Numbered from the stretch's first letter, positions 9,215 to 19,072 are shown. The stretch is DNA of 64,000 nucleotides from Halobacteriales archaeon YIM A00010 (GCA_025041175.1 JAKCFJ010000001.1:2001526-2065525), one strand, 5' to 3'. Notes: a model not told the origin generated them from the letters alone. Numbers and translations are program-made.

Positions 9215-9271
9215 GAACGCCGCTCGACACGCGAAGTGTCCGGGTGCAGGAACACCCGAACGGCGGTGTTC
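9215..9271 (+). ncRNA. Candidate structured leader RNA (three-way junction)
   Basis: The + strand folds by inspection into a closing helix and two arms. The closing helix pairs 9215-9218 with 9268-9271 and 9219-9222 with 9261-9264, with a 3-nt bulge. Arm 1 is GACAC/GTGTC (9226-9230 with 9236-9240, loop gcgaa). Arm 2 is CGGGTG/CACCCG (9241-9246 with 9253-9258, loop caggaa). All pairs are Watson-Crick. It ends 31 nt before the ATG of the small gene at 9303, and a gaggag Shine-Dalgarno-like stretch lies between (9288-9293). It may be a 5'-leader regulator, a processed sRNA, or a DNA-level site; the sequence alone does not decide. Confidence 0.5.
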
Positions 9272-9302
9272 GCCCCACGCAGCTAACGAGGAGTTAACAC
9301 CA

Positions 9303-9545
9303 ATGGATACTAACGAAACCGACGTAGAGAAAAGTATCGGTCGTCATCGGGGCGATGAGAAGATCTCATCACGGGAGACCTGCCTCAAGCCGTGGTGTGA
9401 GGCGGCAGTGTACACCCGGATCATCGAGGACGGGCGAGGGAGCGCCGAGATCAAACGCTGTGGAAAAGGGCATTTCGTACGGAAACGGTTGCTCGATGTC
9501 GACGGTGAGGTGTATCGAACGTTCCGGTCGATCATGGGACCGTAA
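9303..9545 (+). CDS. Small Cys/His-containing protein of unknown function
   Basis: 80-aa protein, not recognised. After a charged N-terminus it has TCLKPWC, then KRCGKGHFVRKR. This gives three cysteines and a histidine that could bind one zinc, but the spacing fits no finger I know. The rest is Arg-rich with a terminal YRTFRSIMG. The start at 9303 is supported by gaggag 10 nt upstream. Its only neighbour in transcription direction is the candidate structured leader at 9215-9271, so the pair may be one regulated unit. A hairpin (9588-9632) separates it from the convergent gene at 9678. Confidence 0.65.
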   Translation: MDTNETDVEKSIGRHRGDEKISSRETCLKPWCEAAVYTRIIEDGRGSAEIKRCGKGHFVRKRLLDVDGEVYRTFRSIMGP

Positions 9546-9587
9546 CCCGCGTCGGTCGCTGGGTGCGGTCCGCTCTCGCTTGCCAGC

Positions 9588-9632
9588 GTCTCACAGCCTC
9601 AGTGAGACACCCTGAGCGCGGTTCCCGCGCTC
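9588..9632. terminator. Two hairpins between convergent genes
   Basis: GTCTCAC/GTGAGAC (9588-9594 with 9602-9608) is followed by an 8-bp stem GAGCGCGG/CCGCGCTC with loop ttc (9614-9632). The pair lies between the stop codons of two convergent genes, so it is a plausible bidirectional termination or mRNA-end structure. No T-tract follows directly. Confidence 0.45.
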
Positions 9633-9677
9633 ACATCGAACTGACGAGGGGTTTCCTGCAGATACCATTACTTCATT

Positions 9678-10547
9678 TTAAGATCTGTCGGTCTCGGTAT
9701 GATTGTCGGCTCGCAATCGCTGGATAATCTCGGGTTCGTTCAGTCGTTCAACGACCAGTGGTGTGGTCCGGTAGCGGGTATCGCTCACGTCAGGGAAATC
9801 TCCGACTCGCTCGGCGTGTTCCTGAAATGCTGATGTTTGGGCGATCGCATCGAGATCTGATTCGGTCGGAGGAGAATCACACCCAAAATCGAGATCGGAG
9901 GCAATATCGAACCACCACGTGTCCGGCACGGCGTAGTGACCCCCCGTGGCGTCTTGGTAGACGAGGTGGGCCTGTCCCCTGTCGAGTTGGGATTCGAGTC
10001 GGCGCAAGCGACCGTTGTAGTCGTTGAACCACTGTTGAACGGCCCCGTTCGTGATATCCCCACGGTCACAGGAACTGTTAGAATCAGTATTACTGGAGTC
10101 GGTCTCCGCTCTGTTGTCAGACTGAGAATCACCCTCGGAGTTGCCTCGCCACAATCGAACGACCCACCCGGATCGATCCCGATGCGGCGGCGGAACCAGG
10201 AATTTCGGCCGATTGAACGCGTTAACGATGATAATCAACGGAAAACACGAGAATCCCCCGAGCGTCACCACTACGAACGGTGCGATGAGAACGTCCGGTA
10301 ACATGCCCATCTCATCGAGTACTGTCCCAACAAGCCCAACACCGACCCCACACGTCATGAAAATAACAAACGTTGGAAAGTTTCTGGCGTTGATATCGAT
10401 ATTATATCCTGTTTCGTACTTTTTTAATCCTGAGAAGTCACGTTTTTCGCCGCGCCATACTCGCGGAAAAAGCAGACAGTATCTGAATATCAGCAATGTA
10501 ATGATAGAACCAAGAATCAGAACAACGACGACTCCTTTCGAATCCAT
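9678..10547 (-). CDS. Membrane protein with N-terminal helices and acidic cytoplasmic domain
   Basis: 289 aa, not recognised. Three hydrophobic segments lie at about residues 6-27, 58-79 and 86-109. They are followed by a basic stretch (PPPHRDRSGWVVRLWRG), a Ser/Asp-rich low-complexity linker (~135-165) and a C-terminal soluble domain of ~120 residues containing HYAVPDTWWFDIASDLDFGC. The topology suggests a membrane-anchored sensor or partner protein. No catalytic motif is visible. GC is lower than in neighbouring housekeeping genes, and it sits in the accessory stretch beginning at 6.7 kb. Confidence 0.78.
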   Translation of the reverse strand: MDSKGVVVVLILGSIITLLIFRYCLLFPRVWRGEKRDFSGLKKYETGYNIDINARNFPTFVIFMTCGVGVGLVGTVLDEMGMLPDVLIAPFVVVTLGGFSCFPLIIIVNAFNRPKFLVPPPHRDRSGWVVRLWRGNSEGDSQSDNRAETDSSNTDSNSSCDRGDITNGAVQQWFNDYNGRLRRLESQLDRGQAHLVYQDATGGHYAVPDTWWFDIASDLDFGCDSPPTESDLDAIAQTSAFQEHAERVGDFPDVSDTRYRTTPLVVERLNEPEIIQRLRADNHTETDRS

Positions 10548-10594
10548 GATGATCTGTGCTGTTTGACCGTCTACCCATTATGCCGGACTGAATA

Positions 10595-11578
10595 TCAAAC
10601 CAACGACGGCGATTCTTTCGCATCTGCCAGTCGATCGAACTGGTCTTGGGAGAGCGACAGCTCGGCGGCAGCGAGGTTTTCGGTGAGCTGGTCGGTCGTT
10701 CGCGCGCCGACGATGGGCGCGCTGACGCGCGGGTGTTCGAGCAGCCACGCGAGCGAGACCTGCGCAGGCGTGGCGTCGAGTTCGTCGGCCACCTCGCTGA
10801 CCACGTCCAGCGCCTCGAAGTTCTCGTCGGTGAGGTACCGATCGGCGAACTGGTCGGACTGTGCGCCCCGCGTCCGTTCGGGCACCCGATCCCCGCTGCG
10901 GTATTTCCCGGTGAGAAAGCCGCCAGCGAGGGGACTCCACGGACAACACCCGATGTCGTAGCGCTCGCACATCTCGAGATACGACGGCTCGATTTCGCGG
11001 TCGATGAGGTTGTATCGGGGTTGAGCGATCGTGAACGGCTCGTAACCGCGTTTGTCCGCGATCTCGTTGGCTTGGACCACCCGCCACGCCTGTGGTTCGA
11101 ACGTGGAGGTGCCCAGATAGTTCACCTTCCCCTCCCGAACGAAGCCGTTCAGCGTGCGCATGAACTTTGCTGGCGGCGTCTGCTCGTCGAACCGGTGGGT
11201 GTAGAGGAGATCGAGGTAGTCGGTCCCGAGCCGGTCGAGGATCCGGTCGATCTGCCGGCGGAGATGCTTCCGGCCGAGCCCATGCCCATTAGGATCGTTC
11301 TCGCGGGTCGGCCAGTACACTTTCGAGGCGATCACGAACCGTTCGCGGTCGCGGTCTTCGAGCCACTCGCCGATCCACTGCTCGCTTTTCCCGTCGCCGT
11401 ACATGTCGGCGGTGTCGATGAAATTCCCGCCGTGCTCCGCGTACAGATCGAGCAATGCGTGGGCGCGCTCGCGGTCGACTTCGACCGTTCCGGCGTCGGT
11501 CTCGCGCCCGAACCGCCACGTCCCGAACGAGAGCGTGCTCACCGTCGTTCCCGTCCGTCCGAGTGAAACCATCTCCAT
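10595..11578 (-). CDS. Aldo/keto reductase
   Basis: 327-aa NADPH-dependent aldehyde/ketone reductase of the AKR superfamily (TIM barrel). The catalytic tetrad is visible: Asp in NFIDTADMYG, Tyr in the same motif, Lys in VIASKVYWP and His in LLYTHRFDEQTP. The cofactor-binding end is PIVGARTTDQLTENL. The N-terminal strand MVSLGRTGTTVS is typical of the YajO/general-stress AKR group. Start could be Met1 or Met3. It appears monocistronic. The substrate cannot be assigned. Confidence 0.92.
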   Translation of the reverse strand: MEMVSLGRTGTTVSTLSFGTWRFGRETDAGTVEVDRERAHALLDLYAEHGGNFIDTADMYGDGKSEQWIGEWLEDRDRERFVIASKVYWPTRENDPNGHGLGRKHLRRQIDRILDRLGTDYLDLLYTHRFDEQTPPAKFMRTLNGFVREGKVNYLGTSTFEPQAWRVVQANEIADKRGYEPFTIAQPRYNLIDREIEPSYLEMCERYDIGCCPWSPLAGGFLTGKYRSGDRVPERTRGAQSDQFADRYLTDENFEALDVVSEVADELDATPAQVSLAWLLEHPRVSAPIVGARTTDQLTENLAAAELSLSQDQFDRLADAKESPSLV

Positions 11579-11677
11579 GTCGTATCATGGGCTGGCAACG
11601 ACTTAATCCGAATGGGCCGGGGGACGGGACCCACGGCAGCGAGCGTTCTAGCTGTAATCCAGCATGCGAACCTCCTC

Positions 11678-12433
11678 CTACGCGCTCGTGCGATACCAGT
11701 ATCGATACGCCTCCGAGAATCCGAGCGACTCATAGAGAGTGCGTGCTCCCGTGTTTTCGGTCTCTACCTGAAGCCACGCGGTCTCGGCCCCTCCGATTTG
11801 TCCTTCCCTGAGTAGCGCAGTGGTGATTGCCTCACCGAGCCCCTGGCGGCGGACGGATTCATCAACACGAACGCCCAGCAGTCCAACGAACCCTCGGTCC
11901 AGTACGGCCAGGCCGCAGGCAACCGACTTGCCGTCCATCTCGAGCGTTGCACAGACGGTATCACAAAGGCTCGAACGCATCATCTCCCGAAACGTCTGTG
12001 TCTGTCCGTCTGAGAGGTCCCACAGGCGGGAATACGTCTCAACGAAGGATGATGGCAGTCCTGTCGCCAGCGTCATGCGCTCGTCGACCGAGTTGCGGTC
12101 ATCGTCGAGCGATTTTAGTCGAACGGAAGTCTCGCCAGTGCATCGATATCCACGGTCTGCCAGTACGTGATTGAGAGTAGTCGGTTGGGACGTCTCAGTG
12201 AGCTTGAACACGGTCGGTTGGCTTCTGGCCTCGTAGAATGACTCACAACGCTCAATTAGGGGCTCTGTTTCACCTATCGGGTCCCAGAGCGGGTAGACAG
12301 AATTTGCACGTTTGGTGAATCCATCCCCGTACTGGACTATCCAGCCATCTAGGATGTATGTTTGCAAACCTGGCCAAGCGTTCAGGGTCACGGATTCGAG
12401 TTGGCGTGCCGTCATCGGCTCGACGCATCCCAT
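11678..12433 (-). CDS. GNAT-family N-acetyltransferase
   Basis: 251 aa with the acetyl-CoA-binding GNAT fold in the C-terminal half: strand/loop GLLGVRVDESVRRQGLGEAI (residues ~190-209), then WLQVETENTGARTLYESLGF. The N-terminal half (LNAWPGLQTYILDGWIVQYGDGFTKRANSVYPL) resembles proteins with a divergent first GNAT lobe. By family knowledge it acetylates a small molecule or protein N-terminus; the acceptor is unknown. It is separated from the ACT regulator by a non-coding stretch of ~235 bp in which I see no gene. Confidence 0.85.
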   Translation of the reverse strand: MGCVEPMTARQLESVTLNAWPGLQTYILDGWIVQYGDGFTKRANSVYPLWDPIGETEPLIERCESFYEARSQPTVFKLTETSQPTTLNHVLADRGYRCTGETSVRLKSLDDDRNSVDERMTLATGLPSSFVETYSRLWDLSDGQTQTFREMMRSSLCDTVCATLEMDGKSVACGLAVLDRGFVGLLGVRVDESVRRQGLGEAITTALLREGQIGGAETAWLQVETENTGARTLYESLGFSEAYRYWYRTSA

Positions 12434-12668
12434 TGGAGGAGTAGTGATCGATGGGCGGTCGTATGTATTTTCGGGTACATAGTGGAGTCAGAGAGAGTAA
12501 AGTGAGAGTGAACCGTGAGAACATTCACGGGTTACTCCCCTCCCGAAGTGAGTTGATTCCGTGCAAAATTGGATCCAAACCTCGGAAGTAGTGCTAGTCG
12601 AGCGCGATCCTCGGCCAACCCGTCATCGAACGGATGGGCCTCGCCACTCCCTTCGGTCTCCACGAACG

Positions 12669-13172
12669 TTACTCGATTTCGATGCGCCGGACGAACGGAA
12701 GCGCCCGGACGTCGTTGATGAGATCGCCGGGAAGCTCCGAATCGGTGATGATCGTGAGCGATGGCGTGTCCGCAAACTCCGGATCTGTAGTGAAGAGCTG
12801 TCGGATCGTGATCTCGTGTTCTGCGATGTGGTTGGTCACGGCGGCGGTGATTCCGGAAGCGCTCGCATCATCGACGTACACAGTCAGGACAGTCAGATCG
12901 AGCACAGGGGCGATATCCTTCAAGGAGGCGACCGCAGAGATGTTCTGAAAGATCCGTCGTAGCTCCTCGTCGCGGAGGAGTTCATCGGTCGTCGTATCGA
13001 CGACGCGACGATCCACGTCGATCTCGCGGGCGATTCCCGTGTTCGGAATCTCGATCCCGCCCGAGACGACGCGCCCGTCGTCGTTCACCGAAAAGCCCCG
13101 TTCGAGCAACAGCCGAACGACCGCCTGCTGGCTCGGGCTGTTCTCGAACTTCTCCATGATCTCATCGAACAT
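12669..13172 (-). CDS. ACT-domain regulator of amino-acid metabolism
   Basis: 167 aa. The N-terminal ~70 residues form a winged-helix-like part (SPSQQAVVRLLLERGFSVNDDGRVVSGG, then a segment with DVDRRVVDTTTDELLRD). The C-terminal half is an ACT-like ligand-binding domain (LTVYVDDASASGITAAVTNHIAEHEITIRQ). This combination is annotated in haloarchaea as a regulator of amino-acid metabolism. It begins 1 nt after the hisB stop codon, so the two are cotranscribed and it may control histidine synthesis. That regulatory target is inference. Confidence 0.85.
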   Translation of the reverse strand: MFDEIMEKFENSPSQQAVVRLLLERGFSVNDDGRVVSGGIEIPNTGIAREIDVDRRVVDTTTDELLRDEELRRIFQNISAVASLKDIAPVLDLTVLTVYVDDASASGITAAVTNHIAEHEITIRQLFTTDPEFADTPSLTIITDSELPGDLINDVRALPFVRRIEIE

Positions 13173-13173
13173 G

Positions 13174-13761
13174 CTACAGCTCCCCTTTCGTGCTCGGTGT
13201 GTCCGATCGTCGATCGTCGATCCGTGTCGCGTCGTCGAGCGCCCGCCCGAGACACTTAAACAGCGCCTCGATCTCGTGGTGGGCGTTCGCTCCCTCTACG
13301 CCCGCGTGCAGCGTCAGCCCCGCGTTCATCGCCAGCGAGCGGGCGAAGTGTTGTGCCATCTGGCTCGTCATTTCCCCCACCCGTTGTTGGGAAAACGTTC
13401 CCTCGAACCGGAACAACGGGCGGCCGCTCACGTCGAGCACGACGCTTCCAACGGCCTCGTCCAGGGGCACGCGCCGATCCGCGAAACGAACGATCCCCCG
13501 TTTGTCCCCCACTGCCTGTTCGAACGCGTTCCCGAGCGCGATGGCAACGTCCTCTACGGTGTGGTGGTCGTCGACGGCGAGATCACCGTCACAGCGGACC
13601 GTGAGATCGAACAGCCCGTGTTTGGCGAACGATTCGAGCATGTGGTCGAAAAATCCGATGCCGGTGTCGACAGTCGCCTCCCCATCGCCGTCGATAGCGA
13701 GCGTGACCTCGACTTCGGTTTCCGCTGTTTCCCGGGAAACGGCGGCGCTCCGATCGCCCAT
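13174..13761 (-). CDS. hisB: Imidazoleglycerol-phosphate dehydratase
   Basis: Sixth step of histidine synthesis: dehydration of imidazole glycerol phosphate to imidazole acetol phosphate. 195 aa, the single-domain archaeal type without the bacterial phosphatase. The two metal-binding signatures are visible: DDHHTVED (H66, H67) and [11 protein letters not shown], with GFFDHML near residue 40. The open frame continues 39 codons upstream to 13878, but the ATG at 13761 gives the family N-terminus. hisB and the ACT regulator form a two-gene operon; other his genes are not in the window. Confidence 0.97.
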   Translation of the reverse strand: MGDRSAAVSRETAETEVEVTLAIDGDGEATVDTGIGFFDHMLESFAKHGLFDLTVRCDGDLAVDDHHTVEDVAIALGNAFEQAVGDKRGIVRFADRRVPLDEAVGSVVLDVSGRPLFRFEGTFSQQRVGEMTSQMAQHFARSLAMNAGLTLHAGVEGANAHHEIEALFKCLGRALDDATRIDDRRSDTPSTKGEL

Positions 13762-14100
13762 ACACCCACCTTTCCGTGCTCGTACAAGCCGGTTGCGCTG
13801 TCGCGGTGAGCACATCTCTCTAAGTCCGGCTGCTACTCCTGCTGCGCCGAAAGCCTCGATGGGAGCACGTCGCTCCAACGTCCATATTTACGAACTTTTG
13901 GAGTGTGCCATACCATCCTACTGTTCCGTCCTCACCAATTACATACACATATTATATATTATATTTCCATCGATTCTATACCATCACTGTTGAAACGACA
14001 GTATTAATACAACACCACCATTGTCGGGGGTATAGAGCGTTCAATCGGATGATAGATTCATTATCGGGTTCGATGGACAAAATGCCCGACACCACAATAC
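13762..14100. other. AT-rich intergenic region, divergent promoters
   Basis: No gene seen. The centre (13935-14010) is very AT-rich with overlapping TATA-like runs, suited to promoters for hisB to the left and the lipoprotein gene to the right. Confidence 0.4.
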
Positions 14101-14805
14101 ATGACAGATAAGATCCTGACGCGACGGCAGATTCTGGGTACTACCTCCGTCGCTTTTCTCGGAGGGTTTGCGGGTTGTAGCGAGGTTCTGAAAGATATCA
14201 ACGCTACGGCTCCGGAATCAGGATCCTCGGGGGACACGAAATCACAACCCACACGTGAGCCGCCCGCCCTATCGGGACCGACAGCCACCTCGGAATCGAC
14301 GGCCGATTCGGAGCCGACAGACGATTCGGAGCCGACAGACGATTCGGAGCCGACAGACGATTCGGAGCCGACAGACGATTCGGGATCGACCCCGGCAGAG
14401 TCGTGGACACAACCGGAGACACCTCACCAGCCGACGGAGGACAAGCTCGACGGCCGGATCGACGGCGTCGACATCATCAACACACAACAGGCGTCGGGGG
14501 GGAGCGGCTACGCCGACTTCGATCTCCGGGTCGGTGCTAACACGTGGCTGGAGGATGTCGATCCGGAGCCAGAACCGGACGGTAATCCGTACTTCGCCGT
14601 CGAGATCAACGGAACGCTCGTCGCCCGAACCGACGTCGTTCCGTTCCGCGAACAGGGTTCGTTCGAGATTCCGGTCGAGCAAGGGGCGCTCGAACAGTTC
14701 GACCCAGGGACGCTCGAAATCCGAATCCTGCTGTTAGACATCGACAAACAGACCGACGATCTGTACGGCGAGTGGACCGGCACCGTCGAGTACCAGCCGG
14801 CGTAG
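14101..14805 (+). CDS. Tat-exported lipoprotein with DSEPTD repeats
   Basis: 234 aa. Twin-arginine signal TRRQILG (R8, R9) is followed by a hydrophobic stretch and a lipobox FAGC with C26, so it should be a lipid-anchored cell-surface protein. Residues ~45-110 are an extended acidic Ser/Thr/Pro linker containing four tandem copies of a six-residue unit (DSEPTD), encoded by an 18-bp DNA repeat at 14305-14376. The C-terminal ~115 residues form a probable beta-sandwich (YADFDLRVGAN, EIRILLLDID, WTGTVEYQPA) that I do not recognise. Repeat number is likely to vary between strains by slippage. Confidence 0.88.
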   Translation: MTDKILTRRQILGTTSVAFLGGFAGCSEVLKDINATAPESGSSGDTKSQPTREPPALSGPTATSESTADSEPTDDSEPTDDSEPTDDSEPTDDSGSTPAESWTQPETPHQPTEDKLDGRIDGVDIINTQQASGGSGYADFDLRVGANTWLEDVDPEPEPDGNPYFAVEINGTLVARTDVVPFREQGSFEIPVEQGALEQFDPGTLEIRILLLDIDKQTDDLYGEWTGTVEYQPA

Positions 14806-14849
14806 GCGTTCGTGGTCCTACAACGTTTGAACCACACCATTTTCCGGTG

Positions 14850-15743
14850 TTACTCCTCTCGTACGACCTCGTGCCGTCCGAATCCGTACCGGAGTCGGTT
14901 GGCGAGCCGCCGCGAGAACCGTTCCGACCGGCTTCCGAACCGTTCGGCCAGCGCGGTGTAGATGAGCGGAACGGGCACCTCCTGTGTGAGCGCCTCCTCG
15001 ACCGTCCACGTCCCGGTCGAACCTCCTGCCACGTTGTCGGCCACGTTACCCAGGTCGGTCCCTTCCTCGCGGAACGCCTCTTCACACAGCTCGAGCAGCC
15101 ACGACCGGATGACCGCCCCGTTGTTCCACGTGTGTGCTACCGATTCGAGATTCAGATCGTACCGGCCGTTTGCGAGCAGCTCGAACCCCTCCCCGTAGGC
15201 CTGCATCAGCGCGTACTCGATCCCGTTGTGGACCATCTTCACGTAGTGTCCGGCTCCCGACGGTCCCATCCGGGCGTGGCCGTCCGGACCGGTTGCGACC
15301 GCGTCGAACACTGGCACGCACGCCTCGTAGGCCCACTCGGGCCCCCCGACCATCAGCGAAAAGCCCAGCTCCGCGCCGGCCGGCCCGCCGCTCGTCCCAC
15401 AGTCGAGGTACGCGGCATGCGTCTCCCGTCCCCGGCGGACCGACGCCTCGAAGCGGGAGTTTCCGCCGTCGATCACGACATCGTCCTCATTCAGATGCGG
15501 TTCGAGATCCGACAACGCAGCGTCGATCGCGTCCCCCGCCGGCACCATGAGCCAAATCCGCTTTTCCCCGCCCAACCGATCCGCGAGCTCCGCGAGCGAA
15601 TCTGCCGGCTCCGCGCCCATATCGGCCGCGTCCGCCACCGCCGCTTCGTCCACATCGAACGCCACTACCTCGTGACCGGCCGCCAGAACGCGATCGACCA
15701 CAATCCGCCCCATCCGTCCGAGACCGACGACTCCGAGTTGCAT
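14850..15743 (-). CDS. gnd: 6-phosphogluconate dehydrogenase (decarboxylating, short type)
   Basis: Oxidative pentose phosphate pathway: 6-phosphogluconate to ribulose 5-phosphate and CO2. 297 aa, the short form found in haloarchaea and some bacteria rather than the ~470-aa enzyme. N-terminal Rossmann GLGRMG (residues 6-11), substrate motif DGGNSRFE, SGG in DCGTSGGPAGAE, and the catalytic Lys in GHYVKMVHNGIEYA. The C-terminal helical domain ends RLRYGFGRHEVVREE. The frame extends upstream to 15893, but ATG 15743 gives MQLGVVGLG, the family start. Cofactor preference (NAD or NADP) is not certain from sequence. Confidence 0.93.
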   Translation of the reverse strand: MQLGVVGLGRMGRIVVDRVLAAGHEVVAFDVDEAAVADAADMGAEPADSLAELADRLGGEKRIWLMVPAGDAIDAALSDLEPHLNEDDVVIDGGNSRFEASVRRGRETHAAYLDCGTSGGPAGAELGFSLMVGGPEWAYEACVPVFDAVATGPDGHARMGPSGAGHYVKMVHNGIEYALMQAYGEGFELLANGRYDLNLESVAHTWNNGAVIRSWLLELCEEAFREEGTDLGNVADNVAGGSTGTWTVEEALTQEVPVPLIYTALAERFGSRSERFSRRLANRLRYGFGRHEVVREE

Positions 15744-15948
15744 ACCCGTCGTTCGACGGTCACAACGGTGTGTGTTGTGGTTCGGGGGAAGCTCCCCGAC
15801 CAGGAGGAACACGTTTATATCCACAACCCAACAATCGACGGATATGCGTTGGTCGTCGGTAGTACGTGTGTGATTGTGGCAACCGGAAGACACACCCCGG
15901 AGTTACGACTCTTTTCAGTTGGCACGACCGTCGACCACTCCCTAAGCT

Positions 15949-18576
15949 ATGACAGAGATAGAGGACGAATACGAACCCGACAGCATTGAGCAGAAGTGGC
16001 GCGATCGGTGGCAGGAGATGGGGGTGTACCAGTACCGCGACGACGAGGAGCGCCCCGACTACGTGATCGACACGCCACCACCGTATCCGACCGGCAACTT
16101 CCACATCGGGAACTCGCTGGGCTGGTGCTACATGGATTTCGCCGCGCGCTACCACCGGTTGCGCGGCGACGACGTGCTGTTTCCACAGGGGTGGGACTGT
16201 CACGGGCTTCCGACGGAGGTGAAAGTCGAGGAAAATCACGACATCCACCGCACGGACGTTCCCCGCGAGGAGTTTCGGGAGCTGTGCATCGAGCACACCG
16301 AACGCCAGATCGACGCGATGTACGAGACGATGCTCGATCTCGGCTTCTCCCAGGACTGGTCTCACGAGTTCCGGACGATGGATCCCGAGTACTGGGGGGA
16401 AACACAGCGCTCGTTCGTTCGGATGGCCGACGAGGACTACGTGTACCGCGACGACCACCCCGTCAACTGGTGCCCGCGCTGTGAAACCGCCATCGCCGAC
16501 GCCGAGGTCGAAAACGAAGACCGGTCCGGGACGCTGTACTACGTCACGTTCGCCGGCATGGATGACGACGACATCGAGATCGCCACGACGCGCCCAGAGC
16601 TACTCGCGGCGTGTGTCGGGATCGCCGTCGATCCGGACGACGAGCGGTACGCCGACCGGATCGGGGAGACGTTCGAGGTGCCGCTGTTCGGCCAGGAGGT
16701 CGAGCTGTTCGCCGACGCGGATGTCGACGGCGACTTCGGCACTGGTGCGGTGATGGTCTGTACGTTCGGTGACAAACAGGACGTGACGTGGTGGGCCGAA
16801 CACGATCTGGATCTTCGGCCGGTCATCACCGAGACCGGTCACCTCACCGAGCGTGCGGGTGAGTTCGAGGGACTCGGCGTGACAGAGGCAAAAGAGAAGA
16901 TCGCACAGGCCCTCGACTCGGCGGGCGTTCTGAACGAGCGCGAACCCACCGAACAGTCGGTGGGGGTCTGCTGGCGTTGTGACACACCGATCGAGATCCT
17001 GAGCAAGGATCAGTGGTTCGTCCGGGTCGATCAAGAAGAGATCCTCGAGAAGGCCCAGGAGATCGAGTGGATTCCCGAGCACATGTACGCCCGGCTCGAG
17101 GAGTGGGCCGAGGGAATGGACTGGGATTGGGTCATCTCCCGCCAGCGGGTCTTTGCGACGCCCATCCCGGCGTGGTTCTGTGCGGAGTGTGGCCACGCCC
17201 ACATCGCAAGCGAAGAGGAACTCCCGCTCGATCCGACCGAGTCCGATCCCGACGGTCCGTGTCCGGAGTGTGAGAGCACCGACTGGGTCGGTGAGACCGA
17301 CGTTATGGACACGTGGATGGATTCGTCGATCACGCCGATGTACGTGACCGACTGGCCCGACTCGTCGTTCGAGCCGGTCCAGTTGCGCGAGCAAGGCCAC
17401 GACATCATCCGGACGTGGGCGTTTTACACCATCCTCCGGACGGCGGTGCTCGAAGACGAACGCCCGTGGGAGCGCGCGCTGATCAACGGGATGGTGTTCG
17501 GAGAAGACGGCAACAAGATGAGTAAATCGAAGGGGAACTTCGTCGAGCCCAAGGAGGTCGTCTCGGAGTACTCCGCCGACGCCTTCCGGCAGGCGATCGC
17601 GCTCGGTGGACAGCCCGGCACTGACATCCAGTTCCAGTGGAAGGAAGTCACGTCGGCCTCGCGCTTTCTCACGAAGGTGTGGAACATCACGAAGTTCGCC
17701 ACGAACCACCTCGATGAAAACACACCCTCGATCCAGGATCCGGCCTACCGCGACGCCGACAAATGGCTCCTGATCCGCTGTGGGGAGGTTGCCGACCGGG
17801 TCGAGGAGTACATGGACGCCTACCGGTTCGACGCCGCGTTGCGCGAGCTGCGCGAGTTCGTCTGGCACGATCTCGCTGATGACTACATCGAGCTGCTCAA
17901 GGGCCGCCTGTACGAGGGCCGTCCGGGCGAACGAGACGCGGCTCGACACGCGCTGTACACCGTGCTTTCCGCGTCGATCCGGATGCTCTCGCCGTTCGCA
18001 CCGTTCCTCGCCGAGGAGGCCTACCAGACGTTGCCCAGCGGAAACGAGAGCGTTCACACCGCGGCGTGGCCGTCCCTGGAGACGTTCGACCCGGACACGA
18101 AAGAGCGGGGCCAGCTCATCTCCGACATCGCAAGCGCCATTCGTGGCTGGAAATCCGACGCCGGAATAGCGCTCAACGCAGAGCTGGATCGCATCGAGGT
18201 GTACGTCGACCGCGATGGGGAACGGCCCGCGGTCGACACCTACGACCTCAGCTCTGCCGTCAACGCACCCGTTTACATCGAGTCCGGACGGCCAAACGTC
18301 GAACTCGTGCCCGTCGGCGTGGATCCCGACCACTCGGTGATCGGTCCCCAGTTCCGTGACAGAGCCGGTGCCGTCGTCGCGTCGCTCGAAGCCGCCGATC
18401 CCGCCGAGCTGAAAGCACAGACCGAAACCAACGGCGAAATCTCCATTGACGTTGACGGCGATTCGGTGGTTCTCGATCCCGACGCGATCGAGATCCTCGA
18501 CGAGCAGCGCGCCGCGAGCGGCGAGGAGGTCGACGTGCTCGAACTGGAGGAGACGACGATCCTCATTTATCGGTGA
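15949..18576 (+). CDS. valS: Valyl-tRNA synthetase
   Basis: Charges tRNA-Val; class Ia enzyme. 875 aa. HIGN at residues 52-55 within [17 protein letters not shown], then [16 protein letters not shown]. The editing domain carries [16 protein letters not shown] (valyl rather than isoleucyl character). Zinc-knuckle cysteines are in WCPRCE and the CAECGH/CPECES pairs, and KMSKS at about residue 522 ([10 protein letters not shown]). The anticodon-binding helical domain follows. IleRS was considered and rejected because its ANGHIHLGH and WTTRPWT signatures are absent. A TATA-like tttatat (15814-15820) lies 128 nt upstream, implying either a leader or a different promoter. Confidence 0.96.
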   Translation: MTEIEDEYEPDSIEQKWRDRWQEMGVYQYRDDEERPDYVIDTPPPYPTGNFHIGNSLGWCYMDFAARYHRLRGDDVLFPQGWDCHGLPTEVKVEENHDIHRTDVPREEFRELCIEHTERQIDAMYETMLDLGFSQDWSHEFRTMDPEYWGETQRSFVRMADEDYVYRDDHPVNWCPRCETAIADAEVENEDRSGTLYYVTFAGMDDDDIEIATTRPELLAACVGIAVDPDDERYADRIGETFEVPLFGQEVELFADADVDGDFGTGAVMVCTFGDKQDVTWWAEHDLDLRPVITETGHLTERAGEFEGLGVTEAKEKIAQALDSAGVLNEREPTEQSVGVCWRCDTPIEILSKDQWFVRVDQEEILEKAQEIEWIPEHMYARLEEWAEGMDWDWVISRQRVFATPIPAWFCAECGHAHIASEEELPLDPTESDPDGPCPECESTDWVGETDVMDTWMDSSITPMYVTDWPDSSFEPVQLREQGHDIIRTWAFYTILRTAVLEDERPWERALINGMVFGEDGNKMSKSKGNFVEPKEVVSEYSADAFRQAIALGGQPGTDIQFQWKEVTSASRFLTKVWNITKFATNHLDENTPSIQDPAYRDADKWLLIRCGEVADRVEEYMDAYRFDAALRELREFVWHDLADDYIELLKGRLYEGRPGERDAARHALYTVLSASIRMLSPFAPFLAEEAYQTLPSGNESVHTAAWPSLETFDPDTKERGQLISDIASAIRGWKSDAGIALNAELDRIEVYVDRDGERPAVDTYDLSSAVNAPVYIESGRPNVELVPVGVDPDHSVIGPQFRDRAGAVVASLEAADPAELKAQTETNGEISIDVDGDSVVLDPDAIEILDEQRAASGEEVDVLELEETTILIYR

Positions 18577-18619
18577 TTGCTGCCACCAAGGGGACCGCGA
18601 ACGAAGACAACAGTTACTT

Positions 18620-19072
18620 ATGTGGTCTTTTCGAAAAACATATGTGAAGCCCTTCATACGTATTCCCCTCCTTTCAAAGCGAGTGCGATACGGGTTGGTC
18701 GTGATCGTCGCGGCCGTCGTTCTCTTCGCATCGGTCGAAAAACCAGTGCCGGGAACCGTTTCCTACGGTCCGTTCGGCCTGGTCAAAATGGATAAATGGC
18801 GTCACGGCATCGGGTATGCGGTGCTGACGGCGACGATCGCGTACGCGTACGTCGCTCCCGTCCGGATTGATCGCCGTCGGCTCGTTTTGTCGGTGTGTGT
18901 TGCCGTCGCGTTCGGCGTCTGTATGGAACTCGTCCAGTGGCCGCTTCCCTACCGGACGTTGAGCGCGTTCGACGCAATTGCGAACGCGATCGGGGCGTGT
19001 TGTACAGCCGCCGTCTGGGTGGGCCTGTCGAGAACGGTCCAGTTCGACGAGTTCGATGGTGTGGGATTCTGA
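18620..19072 (+). CDS. VanZ-family membrane protein
   Basis: 150 aa with four predicted transmembrane helices. VanZ-family signatures: DKWRHGIGYAVL after helix 1, an acidic ELVQW in helix 3, and RTLSAFDAIANAIGA before the last helix. VanZ proteins confer low-level teicoplanin resistance in some bacteria. In archaea the role is unknown and probably related to envelope polyprenyl or glycan handling. The open frame starts upstream inside the end of valS; the ATG at 18620 gives a basic N-terminus typical of inner-facing membrane proteins. It lies 43 nt after valS and may be cotranscribed. Confidence 0.85.
   Translation: MWSFRKTYVKPFIRIPLLSKRVRYGLVVIVAAVVLFASVEKPVPGTVSYGPFGLVKMDKWRHGIGYAVLTATIAYAYVAPVRIDRRRLVLSVCVAVAFGVCMELVQWPLPYRTLSAFDAIANAIGACCTAAVWVGLSRTVQFDEFDGVGF

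Noticed and set aside
15949-18576. Isoleucyl-tRNA synthetase
   Set aside because: The HIGN context [13 protein letters not shown], the editing motif [16 protein letters not shown] and the overall length fit archaeal ValRS.
16600-18657. A 685-codon minus-strand open frame opposite valS, and similar long antisense frames opposite argH, acs, the Rieske gene and infB
   Set aside because: They are mirror effects of high-GC codon bias. None shows domain motifs, sensible starts or promoters, and the opposite strand encodes a sure gene.
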